A stretch of 6,893 nucleotides of DNA from Negativicutes bacterium (GTDB lineage Bacteria > Bacillota_C > Negativicutes > Sporomusales_B > JARLHX01), in assembly GCA_031292035.1 (NCBI GenBank), contig JARLHX010000432.1, forward strand, positions 1 to 6,893, read 5' to 3'. Under the pieces are notes generated by a model. The model saw nothing but the letters and a program-made list of their open reading frames with translations. It was not told the DNA's origin and did no database searches. Positions 1 through 6,893 of the stretch are shown one piece after another. The position numbers were made by a program, and so were the translations under genes. Within the stretch, counting starts at the first letter, position 1; each line of letters opens with the position of its first letter.

Positions 1-26
1 CTTAAAGAATTGTTAATAATATAATT

Positions 27-46
27 TGTGAGAAACAAAACTCACA
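27..46. repeat. Hairpin downstream of the virus-like gene
   Basis: TGTGAG (27-32) and CTCACA (41-46) form a 6-bp stem with an 8-base A-rich loop. A second pairing, ACTAT (46-50) with ATAGT (59-63), and an outer pairing ACAAAA (35-40) with TTTTGT (70-75), overlap it. The cluster lies about 60-105 bases past the stop codon of the minus-strand gene at 133-540. Hairpins at transcript ends are known to set 3' ends in mimivirus-type giant viruses. Use as a transcript end here is inference, because AT-rich DNA gives such stems easily. Confidence 0.3.
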
Positions 47-132
47 CTATTACATTAGATAGTAATTTGTTTTGTCCATGAATACAATTTTATTTTAAGG
101 CAGGTTAATAACTTGCATTAAAACGTATATTA

Positions 133-540
133 TTACTTATTTAAATTTACTTTGAAATTATGGAAATTATTTAAGGAGTTATAAAATTTAAGGTCGTTGT
201 CTTTTGCCCAATTATACATACTCATAAAATCTTGATGATAATTTGTAAGACAGTGTCTTGATCTATGTTTACTTTTAATAAATGATCTTCCACAAATACA
301 CTGCTCGTGAGCAAGTAGGTGTTCTCGGTTCTCTTGTCTATACTTTTGGCTATATTCACTTGCTTTTTCTTTATTATTGCAATAATATTTATTATTGTAG
401 TCATTAATTTTTTGTTTATTCTTTTGTCTATATGCTTTCTTCTGCAGTAATATTTTTTCTCTATTTTCAAGTCTGTATTTTTTGTTGTATTCTTCGTATT
501 TATTTTTGCTTTCAACAAAATAATTTTCTTGATTTTCCAT
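133..540 (-). CDS. Giant-virus-like repeat protein with C-terminal CxC/H-H zinc-finger-like motif
   Basis: A complete 135-residue intron-free frame from ATG (540-538) to TAA (135-133). The N-terminal half is charged and has four units of exactly 15 residues, starting at Tyr22, 37, 52 and 67. Each follows the pattern Y-x-x-x-N-(K/R)-(E/Q)-(K/H), and together they probably form a long charged helix. Next comes a possible metal site: Cys81, Cys83, His96 and His102 (CxC, 12 residues, H, 5 residues, H). The tail, residues 105-135, is Asn-, Lys- and Phe-rich. From memory, repeats of the type KxYYxxNKEKI followed by a short Cys/His finger are common in uncharacterised proteins of mimivirus- and phycodnavirus-like large DNA viruses and are rare in cellular genomes. 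Function is unknown; nucleic-acid or protein binding is only a guess. The Lys/Asn/Tyr-rich composition contrasts sharply with the GC-rich genes to the right, which supports a foreign origin. Confidence 0.7.
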   Translation of the reverse strand: MENQENYFVESKNKYEEYNKKYRLENREKILLQKKAYRQKNKQKINDYNNKYYCNNKEKASEYSQKYRQENREHLLAHEQCICGRSFIKSKHRSRHCLTNYHQDFMSMYNWAKDNDLKFYNSLNNFHNFKVNLNK

Positions 541-546
541 TTTTAG

Positions 547-557
547 TTTTATATATT
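547..557 (-). promoter_or_regulatory. TATA-like element just upstream of the virus-like gene
   Basis: Read on the minus strand this is AATATATAAAA, ending about 6 bases before the ATG at 540. A TATA-like run this close to the start would fit a viral late-type promoter, or simply the AT-rich background. No ribosome-binding site is expected in a eukaryotic virus and none is seen. Confidence 0.25.
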
Positions 558-589
558 CTTTTCTCTTTAAACCCCTTCTCTCTTTTTTC

Positions 590-597
590 CCAATTTT
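590..597 (-). promoter_or_regulatory. Near-match to the mimivirus early promoter motif
   Basis: On the minus strand the sequence reads AAAATTGG, matching 7 of 8 bases of the mimivirus early motif AAAATTGA. It sits about 50 bases upstream of the start codon at 540, near the expected spacing. The surroundings are A- and T-rich, so chance is a real alternative. Confidence 0.3.
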
Positions 598-612
598 TTT
601 TTAAAGATTTTT

Positions 613-620
613 AAAATTGA
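613..620 (+). promoter_or_regulatory. Exact AAAATTGA motif facing right
   Basis: An exact copy of the mimivirus early promoter octamer on the plus strand, about 20 bases from the near-match on the opposite strand. Together they would make a divergent promoter. To its right, however, the only plus-strand frame nearby is a 19-codon one at 684-743, so no real target gene is visible. The motif may serve a lost or displaced gene, or be chance. Confidence 0.25.
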
Positions 621-680
621 AAAATATTAAAGTTTGATAAGAGTGGTTCAAGCGGAAAAAAGTAAGGAGGGGGCAAAACA

Positions 681-761
681 AAAATGATTGTTACGGGTGT
701 TGAAAAAAAGGGAAATAAAAAAGATTGTTACGGGTGGCAATAAAAATGATTTTTTAGGGGG
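681..761. repeat. Short tandem direct repeats with GATTGTTACGGGTG core
   Basis: GATTGTTACGGGTG occurs exactly at 686-699 and 723-736, 37 bases apart. Each copy is preceded by an A-run. A decayed third copy (AAAAATGATTTTTTAGGGGG) begins at 742. The G-rich ends of the units stand out from the AT-rich surroundings. The repeats could be protein-binding sites, part of a viral regulatory or terminal region, or the remains of a small tandem duplication. Confidence 0.6.
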
Positions 762-787
762 CTCAATTCTTTCGGAAAAAAAGAGCC
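760..787. repeat. Imperfect hairpin with GGCTC/GAGCC stem
   Basis: GGCTC (760-764) pairs with GAGCC (783-787). Weaker A-T pairing inside the stem closes on a TCGG loop near 772-775. It directly follows the tandem repeats and is followed by an AT run at 795-810. It could be a transcript-end hairpin; no gene is visible that would use it. Confidence 0.35.
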
Positions 788-858
788 AGACTTCTATATA
801 TATTTTTTTGATTTAGTAAATTCTATTTCTTTGTTTTCTTTACCCCTTCTGCCCTTTA

Positions 859-886
859 TATAAAGTTGTATAAAGTTTATGTAAAG
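859..886 (+). repeat. TATAAAG-type repeats with 10-base spacing
   Basis: TATAAAG occurs at 859-865 and 869-875, and a variant TATGTAAAG follows at 878-886. The spacing is about one helical turn. It could be a cluster of TATA-like boxes or a small slippage repeat. Confidence 0.4.
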
Positions 887-915
887 TTTTTTTGATTATT
901 TTAATATAAGTTAAT

Positions 916-950
916 CTTTTAGAAGTTTTTTAGCCCAACTTATCTAAAAG
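916..950. repeat. Long hairpin at the right side of the AT-rich segment
   Basis: CTTTTAGA (916-923) is the exact reverse complement of TCTAAAAG (943-950). The pairing continues inward with AGTT (924-927) and AACT (937-940) across a 2-base bulge, leaving a loop of about 9 bases containing AGCCC. This is the strongest hairpin in the AT-rich part and lies just left of the GC-richer inverted repeat. A transcript-end signal or part of an element terminus are both possible. Confidence 0.5.
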
Positions 951-1005
951 TCAAACGGTACGCTGGGAACAGATTTTCGAAGAAAATCGCCCCGTGACCC
1001 GAAAG
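950..1005. repeat. GC-richer inverted repeat near the composition boundary
   Basis: GATTTTC (972-978) and GAAAATC (982-988) pair around a GAA spacer. The flanks are imperfectly symmetric: CGG...GGG on the left (956-968) and CCC...CCCG on the right (990-1001). The block is much richer in G and C than the AT-rich DNA on both sides. It lies 30-80 bases from where host-like sequence begins, so it is a candidate terminal sequence of the inserted element. The other end of the element is outside the window, so neither a terminal repeat pair nor a target duplication can be tested here. Confidence 0.4.
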
Positions 1006-1094
1006 AAATAATTTATTATTATATCGCAAAAAACCTCACTCTGTCTACTCCTCGCTGCCCCCCACTCTGGCCCTACATTCCCCCCTCTGTACAG

Positions 1095-5650
<4,556 letters not shown>

Positions 5651-6013
5651 CAGTCCCCTTCCCCCCCTTCAGTGTTTCCTCTTCGTTGCTCTCATTCATT
5701 TCCCTTGCCCCCTGCCACACCGTCAGTGTGTGTGGTAGTCATTCCAGTGCCCCCTCTGCGTAAATGTGAGGGGCATGCATCTTCGCCACGCGTTAGCACA
5801 TGATTTTGGCTGGGTGTGTCGGCCTGATTGCGAGGAAAGGAGCAAGCAGATGCAGGTATGTCAATGAGAGGCACAGTGACGCCGCCAAGGGCTTCGAGAT
5901 GTGCATGTGTGTATTTGGGCTTGCGGAAAACATAGTCACATTTGGGAAAAGCCATGGAAAAACAAACAAACACGAAAACGAAGCAAGACAAAAATGACAA
6001 AACAAGCGCTGCT
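5651..6013. other. Intergenic region between converging genes
   Basis: This 363-base stretch holds the 3' untranslated ends of the cyclase gene (plus) and the membrane-protein gene (minus). No AATAAA signal is seen on either strand. Next to the minus-strand stop the plus strand is A-rich (5948-6005), which reads as a T-rich 3' end in the minus-strand transcript. Open frames here are short, overlap both tails and have no recognisable features. No RNA gene is recognised. Confidence 0.55.
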
Positions 6014-6893
6014 TCACAGAACCGAGTCCCCGCCTTGGAGGGGGTTCCGCATAGCAAACTGGCTATCATCGTCAGGGTCCCCCTTGCCTGCCGCTGCCTC
6101 TGTGGGCTGAAACTGTCTACGGCTGCTTGCACGGCGGGGCGCAGACCGCACACCTGCCCTGGAGGAGGCCATCATCACTCCACCCTCTCCCTTCGCCTTG
6201 GGCTGTGCTTTGCCCCCCGAGGCAGACACAAGCCGCACCGTGTCCAACTGCTTCTTACAGTCCGCCAACTCCGCCGCCATGCTCTCGAAATTATCCAGCA
6301 CCGTCTTCACACTGGCGGCGACGCCTGCCCACTGCCCCGCAGACACAGAGCGCAACTCCAGCATGTCCCTCAGCCGTGCACCAGTGTCCTCAAAAGAGTC
6401 AGCGGACACGCCGCGGGAGAAGAGGGGATTGAGGGACACATCCTCCCCCGCACCCGCATTCATGGCAGACAGGTCAGACACTATGGTGGCAGCACTGGAG
6501 GAGCGGGTGCGGCCAATCTCTGCACGCAGCTTGGCGGACTCTAGTGCTGTCATCTCCTTCTTCTTCTTGGCCTGTGCGGAGCACATCAAGTAGATCTCCG
6601 ATGACAGGACGGTAACGAAGTAGAGCACGGAGAGCACGATGACGAGCACGACGACGTAGGATACGAAGGACTTCTCTGCCTCAAAGCCCTGTGTGTCCAG
6701 TTGGCCTGACTGGAACATGACGCCCGCGAGGGTGATGAGGACAGCACAGAACAGTAGAGTGGACTCGACGGTATTGTAGTTCCAGAAGAAGGACACCATG
6801 GGCCTGCCGCGCGCCACTGCATGCAGTTGACTGTCCATGTGTGAGCTGCCCACGCGGCGCTTCCATCCTCTCCTTACTGACGCCAGTGTGGCC
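6014..6893 (-). CDS. C-terminal part of an integral membrane protein (5' partial)
   Basis: One open minus-strand frame runs from the right edge (6892) to TGA (6016-6014), giving 292 visible residues. It is open past the edge, so the true start lies outside. ATG codons at 6838 and 6799 fall inside continuous coding-like sequence and are probably internal. The visible part starts with a basic stretch (RRGWKRR, residues 7-13). It then has SFFWNYNTVES leading into membrane segment 1 (about 44-60), a short polar loop, and membrane segment 2 (about 76-97). The tail is about 190 residues: KKKKEM, a Ser/Ala-rich stretch, a coiled-coil-prone helix (LDNFESMAAELADCKKQLD), and a basic, Ser/Arg-rich end. 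The tail has two NPL motifs (SLNPLF, about residue 155; MRNPLQ, about 283). The layout resembles the last two membrane helices and cytosolic tail of large multi-domain protist membrane proteins. I do not recognise the family with confidence. It converges with the cyclase gene and no intron is visible. Confidence 0.7.
   Translation of the reverse strand, partial: ATLASVRRGWKRRVGSSHMDSQLHAVARGRPMVSFFWNYNTVESTLLFCAVLITLAGVMFQSGQLDTQGFEAEKSFVSYVVVLVIVLSVLYFVTVLSSEIYLMCSAQAKKKKEMTALESAKLRAEIGRTRSSSAATIVSDLSAMNAGAGEDVSLNPLFSRGVSADSFEDTGARLRDMLELRSVSAGQWAGVAASVKTVLDNFESMAAELADCKKQLDTVRLVSASGGKAQPKAKGEGGVMMASSRAGVRSAPRRASSRRQFQPTEAAAGKGDPDDDSQFAMRNPLQGGDSVL

Larger units (their letters stand above)
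541..1030. other. AT-rich non-coding stretch between the virus-like gene and the host gene
   Basis: No convincing gene is found in these 490 bases on either strand; the open frames are short and of low complexity. The stretch holds divergent promoter-like motifs (590-620), direct repeats (681-761), hairpins (760-787, 916-950), 10-base-spaced TATAAAG copies (859-886) and a GC-richer inverted repeat (950-1005). The composition stays AT-rich to about 1030, then changes within a few tens of bases to pyrimidine-rich and GC-rich sequence typical of the neighbouring introns. Confidence 0.6.

Noticed and set aside
432..614. 60-residue hydrophobic plus-strand frame
   Set aside because: It is Phe/Leu-rich only because it is antisense to the Lys-rich virus-like gene and its A-rich upstream region.
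684..743. 19-codon plus-strand frame downstream of AAAATTGA
   Set aside because: It is made of the direct repeats themselves and is too short with no recognisable protein features.
5692..6153. 153-residue minus-strand frame across the intergenic region
   Set aside because: It overlaps the 3' end of the membrane-protein gene in another frame and has no recognisable domain. The single hydrophobic stretch comes from the T-rich 3' untranslated region.
5942..6544. 200-residue plus-strand frame
   Set aside because: Antisense shadow of the membrane-protein gene, with Arg/His/Pro-rich low-complexity composition.

Overview
The window joins two kinds of DNA that do not match. Positions 1 to about 1030 are strongly AT-rich, with no introns. 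They hold one small minus-strand gene whose protein looks like those of nucleocytoplasmic large DNA viruses (giant viruses), plus several hairpins and short direct repeats. From about 1030 to the right edge the DNA is GC-rich and clearly eukaryotic nuclear: exons separated by 0.1-0.25 kb introns, most with GT-AG ends and several filled with TG repeats. I read it as the genome of a microbial eukaryote (alga or other protist) carrying a virus-like insertion, or as an assembly chimera of virus and host. The lineage cannot be fixed from this sequence.

Layout. (1) 133-540, minus: a 135-residue protein with four 15-residue repeats and a CxC...H...H finger, with virus-like promoter elements upstream. 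(2) 541-1030: AT-rich, no convincing gene; a 14-bp direct repeat, several hairpins, and a GC-richer inverted repeat close to the composition boundary. (3) 1095-5650, plus: a 12-exon gene, 3' complete and apparently missing its 5' exons. I reconstructed it by matching splice phases and by similarity to a remembered bacterial protein family. Its order is TPR/TRAFs-binding-like helical region, Rossmann-like domain, acidic and Ala/Pro/Ser-rich linker, then a C-terminal class III nucleotidyl cyclase domain. (4) 5651-6013: intergenic space between converging genes. (5) 6014 to the right edge, minus: the C-terminal part of an integral membrane protein with two membrane segments and a long cytosolic-looking tail, open past the window edge.

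Main points. The cyclase gene has a bacterial-style architecture (TRAFs-binding/TPR, Rossmann, cyclase) broken up by eukaryotic introns. Both metal-binding aspartates are kept, but the usual purine-selecting Lys and Asp and the transition-state Asn are replaced. The virus-like DNA ends about 65 bases before a splice acceptor of this gene, so its upstream exons lie beyond the insertion or have been lost. No functional link between the virus-like gene, the cyclase and the membrane protein can be shown from the sequence.
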